Source: DTU018 sp003444615 (lineage in GTDB: Bacteria; Bacillota; Syntrophomonadia; Syntrophomonadales; Syntrophomonadaceae). From it: a DNA stretch of 54,621 nt. Below, one piece after another: positions 42,455-50,763 of the stretch. Positions within the stretch are counted from its first letter, which is position 1, and each line of letters begins with the position of its first letter. The stretch is from the NCBI GenBank assembly GCA_049656905.1, contig JBASMO010000251.1, forward strand, positions 1 to 54,621, written 5' to 3'. A program made the translations under genes and the position numbers. The notes beneath the pieces are model-generated. The model was not told the origin of the DNA. It searched no databases and saw only the letters and a program-made list of their open reading frames with translations.

Positions 42455-43642
42455 TTGTTAAAACCTATTTCTTCAATGTTTTTTTTATTAATAATACTAA
42501 TTCTTGCCGTATTCATGGCTATTAATCCCCGCGAAACAGTACAAGCAGCAACCAGCGGCTTCCAGTTATGGGTGGAAATACTTGTGCCCGCCCTGCTTCC
42601 CTTCTTCATTGTAGCTGACTTGCTGGTAAGCCTTCATTTTGTCGGATTAATCGGCGCATTATTAGAACCTATTATGCGACCTGTGTTCCGTTTACCCGGC
42701 TGCAGCGCTTTGGTGATAGCCATGGGGTATACATCAGGATTTCCCATGGGGGCAATACTGTCCCGCCGTCTATGGGAAGAAAAACTAATAACTGCTCAGG
42801 AAACTGAGCGACTAGTTGCTTTTACAAACAACTCCAGTCCTTTGTTTATTATTGGAGCTATTGGGGTGGGAATGTTTGCATCCCCGCAGCTAGGTTATTT
42901 ACTGGCTATATCCCATTATGTGGCAAATTTACTGGTTGGCTTCATCTGGGGACGATGCTCTACTTCCACCTCAATTACTAAAACTGCCTCTCCTAGTCAG
43001 GCTTTCCGTAATCTCTGGCAACAGTTGAGTAACGATGAAAAGAGTGTAGGAAATTTACTGGCAAGTGCCGTTTCTGTCAGTGTAAACAATCTCTTAGCTA
43101 TAGCAGGCTTTGTAGTTTTATTCTCCGTGATGACCCGTATGCTCATCTACTGGGGTGTTATGGATTACATAGCCATTTTTTTAAGCTGGCTGCTGGGTTC
43201 CATGAATTTTTCCTATCCGGTTTGCTTTGGCATGAGTATGGGACTATTTGAAATCACCCTGGGTAGCAGAACCATTACTGCGGCCAATGATCCCCTTTTA
43301 ATAAAATTATTAGCAGTATCAATTATCATGGGTTTCAGCGGTTTTTCTATCATAGCTCAGGTAATGAGTATTGTAGCTGGATTACCAGTACGGCTGTCTT
43401 TTTACTTACTGTCCAGGTTTTTGCAGTTAACATTTTCGGCTATCATCACCTGGATCGGTTACACATTGGTCATAACCCCTGGTCAAATGGTGTCCTCACT
43501 GGCTATGCCCACTTATCGCATATTATACGCCTTCGACGCTTGGTATGTATCTTTGTGTTCACTTGTAGTCGGGCTTTTAATAATTGCGGTATTAATGATA
43601 ATAAGCCTGCTAATGCAACTACCAAAAACTATTCGTCCATAG
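42455..43642 (+). CDS. ylbJ: sporulation integral membrane protein YlbJ
   Basis: A 395-residue polytopic membrane protein with about eight to nine hydrophobic segments and the family motifs GYTSGFPMGAILSRRLWEE and TNNSSPLFIIGAIGVGMF. YlbJ is needed for spore cortex formation in Bacillus and shares the nucleoside-recognition gate fold seen in SpmA/SpmB transport-like proteins. A TTG start at 42455 follows GGGAG at eight bases. It runs plus while its neighbours run minus; its end overlaps the 152-residue gene at 43629 by 14 bp. Confidence 0.92.
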   Translation: MLKPISSMFFLLIILILAVFMAINPRETVQAATSGFQLWVEILVPALLPFFIVADLLVSLHFVGLIGALLEPIMRPVFRLPGCSALVIAMGYTSGFPMGAILSRRLWEEKLITAQETERLVAFTNNSSPLFIIGAIGVGMFASPQLGYLLAISHYVANLLVGFIWGRCSTSTSITKTASPSQAFRNLWQQLSNDEKSVGNLLASAVSVSVNNLLAIAGFVVLFSVMTRMLIYWGVMDYIAIFLSWLLGSMNFSYPVCFGMSMGLFEITLGSRTITAANDPLLIKLLAVSIIMGFSGFSIIAQVMSIVAGLPVRLSFYLLSRFLQLTFSAIITWIGYTLVITPGQMVSSLAMPTYRILYAFDAWYVSLCSLVVGLLIIAVLMIISLLMQLPKTIRP

Positions 43643-44087
43643 ACTGACGTAGCTCTTCCTTACCCATACTAATAGCTTCCAAACCACGCCTCAAAACCAT
43701 TTCCATGTGAGTAAGAACACCTTCCGCATACTCATTGGCATCTTGACGAATTTCCTGTGATAATTCTTTGGCACGAGCTACAATTTCATCGGCCATTTCC
43801 ATAGCATTGCGGGTTATCTCATTCTCATCCAGTAATCTAGCCGCTTGACCCCGAGAGTGTTCCACATACTGTTCTGCCTGAGCATAAGCTTCCTGCACAA
43901 TGCGTTCTTTATCCCTTAAAAGGGAGCGAGCGGTTTCCAGTTCTTCAGGTAGAATAGCTCTTATCCGGTCAATTCGATCCAGAAAGCGATTGGGATCAAT
44001 AAAAACTTTCCCGCTTGATAAAGGAACTTTCTTGCCGTCTTTGATCATTAACTCTAATTCGTCCAGGATTCTAAAAATCTCCATCAT
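43629..44087 (-). CDS. coiled-coil protein of unknown function next to rsmD
   Basis: A 152-residue soluble, highly charged protein with long helices: a short N-terminal segment (IFRILDELELMI), a linker with FIDPNRFLDRIDRIRAILPEEL, then a continuous amphipathic helix rich in Glu, Arg and Ala. Homologous small proteins in Clostridia are often called ATPase or V-type ATPase subunit E-like only because of the helix; no catalytic motif is visible. Its start overlaps the rsmD stop by 4 bp, so it is co-translated with rsmD. Confidence 0.8.
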   Translation of the reverse strand: MMEIFRILDELELMIKDGKKVPLSSGKVFIDPNRFLDRIDRIRAILPEELETARSLLRDKERIVQEAYAQAEQYVEHSRGQAARLLDENEITRNAMEMADEIVARAKELSQEIRQDANEYAEGVLTHMEMVLRRGLEAISMGKEELRQSMDE

Positions 44088-44650
44088 ATGGAACCTCCCT
44101 CTTTAATCGAGCGATAAAAATATAAGACTGATTCACCGTAAGCTTTTTCCCTTTCCAGTTCGATCCAATTCAGTCTAGAGGTTAGCTCACTTTTACGAGG
44201 GACTCTTATGATTATTACTCCCCCTGAATTGAGCAGTTCATCATTATCCAAAGAGTGCAAAGTCCGCTCAAACAAAGATGACTGAGTAAAAGGTGGATCA
44301 GCATAAATTATATCGAAGGTAAGTTTATTGCGAACAGCACGTTTTAAGAAATCAAATACGTCACTGCGATATACCTCACCCTGCAGACCGCATTTAGCCA
44401 GGTTTTGATGCAAAACTTTAATTGCTTGATGATCGTTGTCTACAAAAACCGCTTTAGCTGCACCACGGCTTAGAGCCTCAATGCCCACACTTCCGCTTCC
44501 TGCATAGAGATCTAAGAAAATGCTGTCAGGCACCTTGGCACTGAGTATGTTAAACAAAGCTTCTTTGATCATATCGGTTATGGGACGGGTTTTTATGCCA
44601 GGTGGCGCTTCCAGCTTTCTTCCCTTGGCTTTACCTGCAATAATTCGCAA
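44084..44650 (-). CDS. rsmD: 16S rRNA (guanine-966-N2)-methyltransferase
   Basis: A 188-residue SAM-dependent methyltransferase. The SAM site is FLDLYAGSGSVGIEALSRGA and the catalytic motif is DPPF (YADPPFTQSS). The N-terminus MRIIAGKAKGRKL is typical. In most Firmicutes coaD follows rsmD; here the coiled-coil gene stands in that place. Confidence 0.95.
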   Translation of the reverse strand: MRIIAGKAKGRKLEAPPGIKTRPITDMIKEALFNILSAKVPDSIFLDLYAGSGSVGIEALSRGAAKAVFVDNDHQAIKVLHQNLAKCGLQGEVYRSDVFDFLKRAVRNKLTFDIIYADPPFTQSSLFERTLHSLDNDELLNSGGVIIIRVPRKSELTSRLNWIELEREKAYGESVLYFYRSIKEGGSI

Positions 44651-44837
44651 TTTTCTCTATCCCTCATTTAAATTCGCTGAGTATAGTTTTCTTCCTTTAA
44701 GTCTTTTAATATTTTAGCATAAAAAAATTTTTATTTTTTGGTATAGAAACCATTTAACCGGGTAATGATATGGATAGCCAGATAAGTCTGGTAAAAACAA
44801 ACCCTCCCCAACAACTTTACAAAATTCTCCTCTCCCC

Positions 44838-44866
44838 AAAATGGCGACTGTCCTAGTCGCCATTTT
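44838..44866. terminator. hairpin between the divergent rsmD and gpr genes
   Basis: Near-perfect arms AAAATGGCGACT / AGTCGCCATTTT with a 5-nt loop and T/A-rich flanks on both strands. It lies between two divergently transcribed genes, so it ends no annotated gene; it may insulate gpr from upstream transcription or terminate an unannotated short RNA. Confidence 0.6.
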
Positions 44867-44882
44867 ATTTACTCTTTATGCA

Positions 44883-44912
44883 GCATATTTTGCCTGAACA
44901 GTGACCATACTA
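44883..44912 (+). promoter_or_regulatory. sigma-G (forespore) promoter of gpr
   Basis: GCATA at 44883-44887 and CATACTA at 44906-44912 are separated by 18 bp. CATACTA is the perfect -10 for forespore sigma factors F/G in Firmicutes. The gpr Shine-Dalgarno AAAGGAGG follows at 44924-44931. Confidence 0.8.
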
Positions 44913-44937
44913 AGAAGCAAAACAAAGGAGGAATACT

Positions 44938-45900
44938 ATGCAGGAGATAATTAAGACTTTTGATCTTAGAGTGGATCTAGCTGTGGAAGCCCGGGATATT
45001 GTGCGCGGCGTTGCAGATATAGAAATTGAGGGAGTAGTAGAAACAATTGAAGAGATGGATAATAATGTGAAGATACACACTATTACAATCAATAATCAAA
45101 ACGGTGCCCAAAAAATTGGCAAACCAATAGGTACTTATGTAACTATTCAATCTCCTCCCTTAAAAATTAATGATCCCTATGTCAAAGAAGAAATCATAAA
45201 AGCCATGGCCAAAAGTATGAAAGTACTGGTAGGACAGGATTTGTCCCCTGATCAGACCGTATTGCTGGTGGGCTTAGGTAACTGGCGAGCCACTCCCGAC
45301 TCTTTAGGTCCTAAATTTATTGAGTACAGTCCTATAACACGCCATTATCATCAATACGCTCCCCAGGCTCTAGTGGAAGGCATGCGGCCAACTTGTGGTA
45401 TAGCGCCCGGTGTTCTGGGTATAACGGGTTTAGAAACTTTCGAAGTAATCAAAGGCATTGTGGATAGTGTTCAACCAGCCTTGTTAATAGTCGTGGATGC
45501 CTTGGCAGCACAGAATGTGGAGCGTATTGGCACAACTATCCAAATGTCTAATACCGGCATTCAACCCGGTTCTGGAATTGGCAATGCCCGTCATGCCATC
45601 ACTCAGGAAGACTTGGGTGTTCCCGTTATCGCTATAGGCTGCCCTACCATTGTAAATGCAGCGGTAATCGCTGATCAGGCGGTCAGAAAGTTCTGTTTGG
45701 ACAGTGGTGCTATGTACGATGAGATAAGGTCCCGCAACAGCATACAAGAAATTGTGTCTTTTTATGGAGGTAGTCTGGGTGTAACTCCTAAAGAAATAGA
45801 TGAAATAATTGAAAACACAGCTAGAATAATGGCTATGGGTGTAGCCGTTTCCATATTTCCCGGAATATCTGAAGAACAGCTAGAACTTTATGCTACCTAA
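44938..45900 (+). CDS. gpr: spore germination protease GPR
   Basis: A 320-residue aspartic-type peptidase (family A25) that degrades small acid-soluble spore proteins when spores germinate. Segments VLLVGLGNWRATPDSLGP and PTCGIAPGVLGITGLETFEV, then VVDALAA and IQPGSGIGNARHAI, are family signatures. The first 10 or so residues before DLRVDLAVEA are the propeptide removed on activation. It is expressed from the sigma-G promoter directly upstream and faces its substrate gene, the SASP at 45996. Confidence 0.96.
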   Translation: MQEIIKTFDLRVDLAVEARDIVRGVADIEIEGVVETIEEMDNNVKIHTITINNQNGAQKIGKPIGTYVTIQSPPLKINDPYVKEEIIKAMAKSMKVLVGQDLSPDQTVLLVGLGNWRATPDSLGPKFIEYSPITRHYHQYAPQALVEGMRPTCGIAPGVLGITGLETFEVIKGIVDSVQPALLIVVDALAAQNVERIGTTIQMSNTGIQPGSGIGNARHAITQEDLGVPVIAIGCPTIVNAAVIADQAVRKFCLDSGAMYDEIRSRNSIQEIVSFYGGSLGVTPKEIDEIIENTARIMAMGVAVSIFPGISEEQLELYAT

Positions 45901-45918
45901 TAAGACCTTAAATTGAAA

Positions 45919-45947
45919 ACAAGCGGATATAAAACTCATCCGCTTGT
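45919..45947. terminator. hairpin between convergent gpr and SASP genes
   Basis: Perfect 10-bp arms ACAAGCGGAT / ATCCGCTTGT with a 9-nt loop; the minus-strand tail is TTTTC. It sits between the convergent stops and can serve both genes. Confidence 0.65.
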
Positions 45948-45995
45948 CTCATATTAGTATAAATCAGTTAATTCCTGTTGTTATCCTAAAGGGCT

Positions 45996-46268
45996 TTACT
46001 GGTTCTGCTGCTGGATGCTTTGCAGGCTTTGCAACTCATTGAATCCAGGGGCAGATCCGCCACTCAGTTGCTGTTCATAAGCATAGATCATTTTCTTTAC
46101 CATCTGGCCACCAATACTACCTGCCTGCCGGGTAGTCAGATCTCCATTGTAACCTTGTTTCAGGTTCACCCCAACTTCGCGGGCAGCTTCCATCTTAAAC
46201 TGGTCCATTGCGGCACGGGCTTGAGGAACTAATATTCTGTTCTGATTGCTTCCTCCCTTTGATGCCAT
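45996..46268 (-). CDS. alpha/beta-type small acid-soluble spore protein
   Basis: A 90-residue spore DNA-protecting protein. The core matches alpha/beta SASPs: VPQARAAMDQFKMEAAREVGV (first half, containing the GPR cleavage region) and NGDLTTRQAGSIGGQMVKKMI (DNA-binding helix). The tail is Gln/Ser-rich. GGAGGTG precedes the ATG. It is a direct substrate of the neighbouring GPR. Confidence 0.95.
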   Translation of the reverse strand: MASKGGSNQNRILVPQARAAMDQFKMEAAREVGVNLKQGYNGDLTTRQAGSIGGQMVKKMIYAYEQQLSGGSAPGFNELQSLQSIQQQNQ

Positions 46269-46300
46269 TATACTTTCACCTCCTTTTCTGTTGGTAGTCT

Positions 46301-46329
46301 TATTGTGTCCTCAGCCAAATCATCTATGC
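46301..46329 (-). promoter_or_regulatory. probable sigma-G promoter of the SASP gene
   Basis: On the minus strand, GCATA (46325-46329) and CACAATA (46301-46307) are 17 bp apart. The -10 matches CATACTA at five of seven positions. The same GCATA -35 precedes gpr. Confidence 0.5.
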
Positions 46330-46341
46330 CTAGAAGTTATT

Positions 46342-46467
46342 TCAAGAGTTTTTAATATTTTTCTTGGATTTTTTGTCGTTTTTTCGATTCAGACCGTACT
46401 CCTGAGCAACTTCGAACTTTAGATGCTCAACAGTATCGGTTAGGTTTGCTGATGATTTTTCTTTCAT
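46342..46467 (-). CDS. small SASP-like spore protein (41 residues)
   Basis: A short gene with a strong GGAGGTGG site about 11-13 bases before its ATG. The product of 41 residues reads DTVEHLKFEVAQEYGL in its middle, resembling the conserved N-terminal helix of SASPs (LKYEIAxELG), then ends in a Lys/Asn-rich tail. It lacks the second SASP helix. It lies just upstream of the SASP gene in the same direction and behind a terminator. A spore-coat or DNA-associated role is plausible; expression is unproven. Confidence 0.6.
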   Translation of the reverse strand: MKEKSSANLTDTVEHLKFEVAQEYGLNRKNDKKSKKNIKNS

Positions 46468-46504
46468 TTATATATAGCCACCTCCCTGAATTACCTCGGT
46501 AAAC

Positions 46505-46536
46505 AAAATAAGCCGGAGATTTCCCCGGCTTATTTA
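46505..46536 (-). terminator. intrinsic terminator after the CoA-transferase/GNAT gene
   Basis: Arms AAATAAGCCGG / CCGGCTTATTT (46506-46535) with a short loop, followed on the minus strand by TTTTGTTT. It lies about 130 bp past the stop of the fusion gene and before the small SASP-like gene. Confidence 0.75.
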
Positions 46537-46663
46537 GTATTTGTAATTCAATTTTTTTAATTCTTTTTTTAATAAATGCTTGGCACTAGAGATTACCTAT
46601 TCACGGTCTGATCTCTCCTGCTCTGTTTCAGAATAACAGTACAGCAAAAACGTTCCCGTCTGG

Positions 46664-48511
46664 TTAGAGATGAAATTCCAACTCAATGGTATCCCCGTCA
46701 TAATGTTTTACGGGTTTTACGGATAGTTTATCAAACACCGCCAGCATCATGGCATTCTGAGCCAAAACCAGGGCACTGAGCTTTTTAACTCCTCTTTCTC
46801 TAGCGATCATTATTAGAAATTCCGCCAGATAAGTGGCTATGCCTTTGCCCTGGAATTCCTCATCCACTAGAAAAGCCATCTCATAATTATCTCCTGTTGG
46901 ATATGCTGCATATCTGGCTTCTGCAACTATTCTTTCAACGTTGCCATGTTGGTGAACAGCTACAACTGACATGATATTTTCATAATCCACGCTGAGATAC
47001 TTCTGCATGTTTTCATGAGGCATTACTCTGACACTGCTAAAATACCGGTAATATTTCGATTGATCGGAGAACTTGTAGAAAAGTCTCCTCATCATATCTT
47101 CATCCGAGGCTCTTATGGGCCGGATTCTTAATTCCAATCCATCTTTGAAAGTTTTTACTGTTTCGAGGTGGGCAGGGTAGTTGGCAGCGATGGATCTATA
47201 TATCTGATCAGGATAAATAAAACCTCTCTCTTTCGCTTGCTTAAAAAGAGTTTCCCTGTGATCAGGATGGGCAACTTCTATCAGGGAGAGTACCCGCTCT
47301 CTGATTGATTTGCCGAATAGAGAAGCAACTCCATATTCAGTTACCACATATCTGGCAACACTGAGGGTCGACCTGACCCTTTCCGGATTCTCAGTATGGG
47401 ATATAACGATGTTGCTCTCTCCGTTTTGGTCTATTGATTTTAGAGCGAAAATAACTTTGCCGCTGCCTGAGTAGGCTGTTCCCGCAGCGAAGTTGAATTT
47501 GCTCTCATATCCTGACAGCAGATCGTCCCCTGCGTAAACCAGAACTCTAGAAGCCGTTACATCAATTTTTTCTACATTCATAATGCTTATGAGTTTGGGA
47601 ATTCTTCTAATAATAAGAGGGGTTGCCAGTTTGGTAATAGGATAGAACCCGATCAGCGGGTTGTTGTTTACATAATCATACAGCTTTTGGGTCCCATAAC
47701 AATAACTAGTATTTATCTGCCCGCCAAGTTCCCGCTTACGATCCCTGGAAATCGCACCAGCTTCCACCAAGTCAATGACCCAATCGGACACAGCGTTAGT
47801 AAGGATACCGAGATCTTTCTTAGTTTTTAAGTGATGGGCAATGGCATCAAATAATCTGCCCACGTGCATCACAACCGTTGCTCCATCGGGAATAAGATTG
47901 CTTACATGCCAACCGATTCGATCCTGGAGACTGTCATAAGGTGTTCTTTTCCTTTCAATCAAAGGTTCATCACTAAAAATGATATGATCTACCTGGTCAA
48001 CATGAATCAAAGTGTCACCATATGTAATGGGAATATTGGGATTTACCTCGGCGATGACAACAGCAGCATTTTTAATAACTTCATCCGCTACATCAATGGC
48101 AATGCCAAGATTCATATACCCCCGCTTGTCAGGGGGGGATGCAGCTACCACCGCTATGTCGATCTCAATTGCTTGGATAGCGAAAAGATATGGTATCTCT
48201 AAAAGATTGGCCGGATAATAATCTTTTTTTCCAGAATAGCCTTCTTCAAAGGCTGTTTCTCCGCTGTGAAAAGTTTTATACCGGTAATTACGGTTAGAAG
48301 ATGACTCATCTGTAAAATAATCTCTGGCAGCGGTAATTTGAATTATTTCCAGATCATAACCCAGGAGATTTTCAGAAGTTGCAATTGCTTTTGCCACCCT
48401 AACAGGCATGGCAGAACCACTGGAGAGAAATATCCGATTTCCCGGTTCGATAAGAGATATAAGTTTATTCTCGTCAATTATTTTATTATTGAAATCATCC
48501 GGCTTATACAT
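46664..48511 (-). CDS. acetyl-CoA hydrolase/CoA-transferase-family protein fused to a GNAT acetyltransferase domain
   Basis: A 615-residue fusion. Residues 1-460 match the acetate/4-hydroxybutyrate CoA-transferase family: RIFLSSGSAMPVRVAKAI, DIAVVAASPPDKRGYMNLG, AEVNPNIPITYGD, FNFAAGTAYSGSGKVIFAL and VVTEYGVASLFGKS. Residues about 463-601 are a GNAT domain with the acetyl-CoA loop EEFQGKGIATYL (552-562). The region 315-330 (IDVTASRVLVYAGDD), where active transferases usually carry GQVxxE with the catalytic Glu, shows no clear Glu by eye, so activity is doubtful until aligned. Similar fusions occur in syntrophic and metal-reducing anaerobes. It is monocistronic. Confidence 0.88.
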   Translation of the reverse strand: MYKPDDFNNKIIDENKLISLIEPGNRIFLSSGSAMPVRVAKAIATSENLLGYDLEIIQITAARDYFTDESSSNRNYRYKTFHSGETAFEEGYSGKKDYYPANLLEIPYLFAIQAIEIDIAVVAASPPDKRGYMNLGIAIDVADEVIKNAAVVIAEVNPNIPITYGDTLIHVDQVDHIIFSDEPLIERKRTPYDSLQDRIGWHVSNLIPDGATVVMHVGRLFDAIAHHLKTKKDLGILTNAVSDWVIDLVEAGAISRDRKRELGGQINTSYCYGTQKLYDYVNNNPLIGFYPITKLATPLIIRRIPKLISIMNVEKIDVTASRVLVYAGDDLLSGYESKFNFAAGTAYSGSGKVIFALKSIDQNGESNIVISHTENPERVRSTLSVARYVVTEYGVASLFGKSIRERVLSLIEVAHPDHRETLFKQAKERGFIYPDQIYRSIAANYPAHLETVKTFKDGLELRIRPIRASDEDMMRRLFYKFSDQSKYYRYFSSVRVMPHENMQKYLSVDYENIMSVVAVHQHGNVERIVAEARYAAYPTGDNYEMAFLVDEEFQGKGIATYLAEFLIMIARERGVKKLSALVLAQNAMMLAVFDKLSVKPVKHYDGDTIELEFHL

Positions 48512-48692
48512 TCGCTATCCCTCCTAGAACAGTCTGTTCCCTGGGTATCATCAATAATATGTCTTAATATTCTTCCCGCTTAGCGAGCCGGTTTAATAGG
48601 TACCCATGCTAAGGGCCTTGAATTGATTTGTCCTAATTATACTATAAGCAAAGAGCAGTTTCTTAGCTTTTTTGACTATCTCCTTAATGTCT

Positions 48693-50711
48693 TTAGTTCA
48701 TAGCAGTACCTTCACTCACTGGAAACCTGGCATTTACATAGTTCTGCCAGTCCAGAGGGTTTAATTCCCGGGAGCACTGCCGGGCTTTTTCCGCCAGTAC
48801 CAAGTCCTTGGTCAGGTTGGCGATTTTTAACTGGTCCAGACCGTGCTGGCGCACCCCCCAGAAGTCCCCGGGACCTCTTATGCTCAGATCTTGTTGAGCC
48901 AAATAGAAACCATCATTACTAATTTCCATAGCCCGTAAACGCTGTTTGGATTCATCGGTATGGGGTTCTGCCAGCAGAATACAATAAGACTGTACACTGC
49001 TCCGGCCTACCCTCCCGCGCAACTGGTGAAGCTGGGATAGCCCAAAACGCTCAGCGTGTTCTATGAGCATCACATTGGCGTTGGCTACATCCACACCGAC
49101 TTCAATTACCGTAGTGGTCACCAGTATTTTGATCTTCCCGTTCTTAAACTGGCTCATAATCTCTTCTTTTTCTACAGGGCGCATTTGACCGTGTAAAAGG
49201 CCAAGCTCATAGCCGGTAAAAATACCGTTCCTTAATTCATCATACAAATTAACAGCCGCCTGAAGATCCTGTGTTTCCGATTCCTCCACTAGAGGGCAGA
49301 CTATATAGGCTTGTCGTCCGGCCATTATCTCCTGTTTCACGTAGCGGTATGCCTGAACCCGGGCCTTATAGGGCAAATATTTAGTTTTAACCGGTTTCCT
49401 GCCCGGGGGAAGTTGATCTATAATACTGATCTCCAGGTTTCCATAAGCTGTTAAAGCAAGGGTTCGTGGAATGGGAGTAGCTGTCATAATAAGCGTGTCA
49501 GGATGGTCTCCTTTGGCGGTCAACGCAGCTCTCTGACGTACTCCAAAACGATGCTGTTCATCTATTACTGCTAATCCAAGCTTCTCAAAGGCCACTCCTT
49601 CCTGAATGAGGGCATGGGTGCCGATAAGAACATCAATTTCCCCGTGCTGGGTTTGATATAAAATATCAGAACGTTGGGCTGCAGTGCTGCTCCCAGTCAG
49701 TAAAGCGGTTTTAACTCCTGAGCCGCTGAGTATATCGTTGATAACCTGTCCATGCTGTATAGCCAGTATCTCTGTTGGTGCCATAAGGGCGGCCTGGTAA
49801 CCGCTGGCTACAGCTTTAGCCATGGCCAAAGCCGCCACTACCGTTTTACCAGCCCCCACATCCCCCTGCAAGAGTCGATTCATTATTCTAGGTGATTCCA
49901 TATCCGCAAATATCTCGGCAATTACTCTCTGTTGGGCAGCAGTTAGCTTATAAGGCAATGCTGCCAAGACTCGCTGGACTAAGTCATTCTTTTCACGATG
50001 AATTAATCCCGCATGAGTATCTTCCGCCGATAACTCAAGCAAGCGCATCTGAAATAACAACAGTTCCTCAAAAGCCAACCGTTTACGAGCCTGAACATAG
50101 GCATTACGATCCAGGGGGAAGTGGATATTGGCTAAGGCTTCCCGAATCCCACATACCCCATAATGCTCACGCTGTCCTGAATTCAGTATTTCCGGGTAAT
50201 CAGAGAGATAACTTTTTAAGGCTTGGTCCATCAGCAAACGCCATACTCTCTGGGATATCCCTTCCGTAGTAGTATAAATGGGTACTATACTAGGTACAGT
50301 ATCTTCTTGTCCTAGAATCTCATATTCACTTACATGAATTTCAGGAGGCAGGACATTCTTTATTTTACCGTGTAGCCAGATTCTTTGCCCGCTTTTTATG
50401 GTATCTATCAAAAACGGTTGATTGAACCAGACGGCTTGAATTGAGCCCCCTGGAGAACTTATCATCGCTGATAATACTGACATACCCTTGCGGCTGCGGC
50501 TGGAACGAATGGTTTTTACTGTGCCAATAATATTGGCCTGTTCCCCTATCACTAGCTGTCCAGGCTGCTGAACCGAACTCCGATCCATATAAGTACGAGG
50601 AAAATGCCAGAGAAGATCAAATATATTAAATATGCCCATTTTGGCCAAAAGTCTGCTTCTCTGTGGTCCTACTCCTTTCAGATACTGTACCTTCTGCAAC
50701 AGCCTTTCCAT
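48693..50711 (-). CDS. recG: ATP-dependent DNA helicase RecG
   Basis: A 672-residue helicase that reverses stalled forks and branch-migrates junctions. The N-terminal wedge domain (about 1-200, OB-fold VIGEQANIIGTV) is followed by the helicase core: Walker A LQGDVGAGKTVVA, box II DEQHRFGVRQR, motif III TATPIPRTLA, and motif VI QLHQLRGRVGRS. C-terminal TRG region GPGDFWGVRQHG is intact. Conserved neighbours are fakA and asp23, as in B. subtilis yloU-yloV-recG. Confidence 0.97.
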   Translation of the reverse strand: MERLLQKVQYLKGVGPQRSRLLAKMGIFNIFDLLWHFPRTYMDRSSVQQPGQLVIGEQANIIGTVKTIRSSRSRKGMSVLSAMISSPGGSIQAVWFNQPFLIDTIKSGQRIWLHGKIKNVLPPEIHVSEYEILGQEDTVPSIVPIYTTTEGISQRVWRLLMDQALKSYLSDYPEILNSGQREHYGVCGIREALANIHFPLDRNAYVQARKRLAFEELLLFQMRLLELSAEDTHAGLIHREKNDLVQRVLAALPYKLTAAQQRVIAEIFADMESPRIMNRLLQGDVGAGKTVVAALAMAKAVASGYQAALMAPTEILAIQHGQVINDILSGSGVKTALLTGSSTAAQRSDILYQTQHGEIDVLIGTHALIQEGVAFEKLGLAVIDEQHRFGVRQRAALTAKGDHPDTLIMTATPIPRTLALTAYGNLEISIIDQLPPGRKPVKTKYLPYKARVQAYRYVKQEIMAGRQAYIVCPLVEESETQDLQAAVNLYDELRNGIFTGYELGLLHGQMRPVEKEEIMSQFKNGKIKILVTTTVIEVGVDVANANVMLIEHAERFGLSQLHQLRGRVGRSSVQSYCILLAEPHTDESKQRLRAMEISNDGFYLAQQDLSIRGPGDFWGVRQHGLDQLKIANLTKDLVLAEKARQCSRELNPLDWQNYVNARFPVSEGTAMN

Positions 50712-50730
50712 GTTCTCCTCCTAAATGGCA

Positions 50731-50755
50731 AAAGGCGGGATCGCCCGCCTTTTTC
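50731..50755 (-). terminator. terminator between fakA and recG
   Basis: Arms GGCGGG / CCCGCC with a 4-nt loop (50734-50749), followed on the minus strand by TTTTGCC, and by T5 on the other strand. recG starts about 20 bp later, so readthrough or an internal promoter must supply it. Confidence 0.7.
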
Positions 50756-50763
50756 TACTATTC

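Noticed and set aside
48527..48539. LexA (SOS) box before the CoA-transferase gene
   Set aside because: Firmicutes LexA boxes have GAAC-N4-GTTC; here the spacer is 5 bases. It is reported only as an unassigned palindrome.
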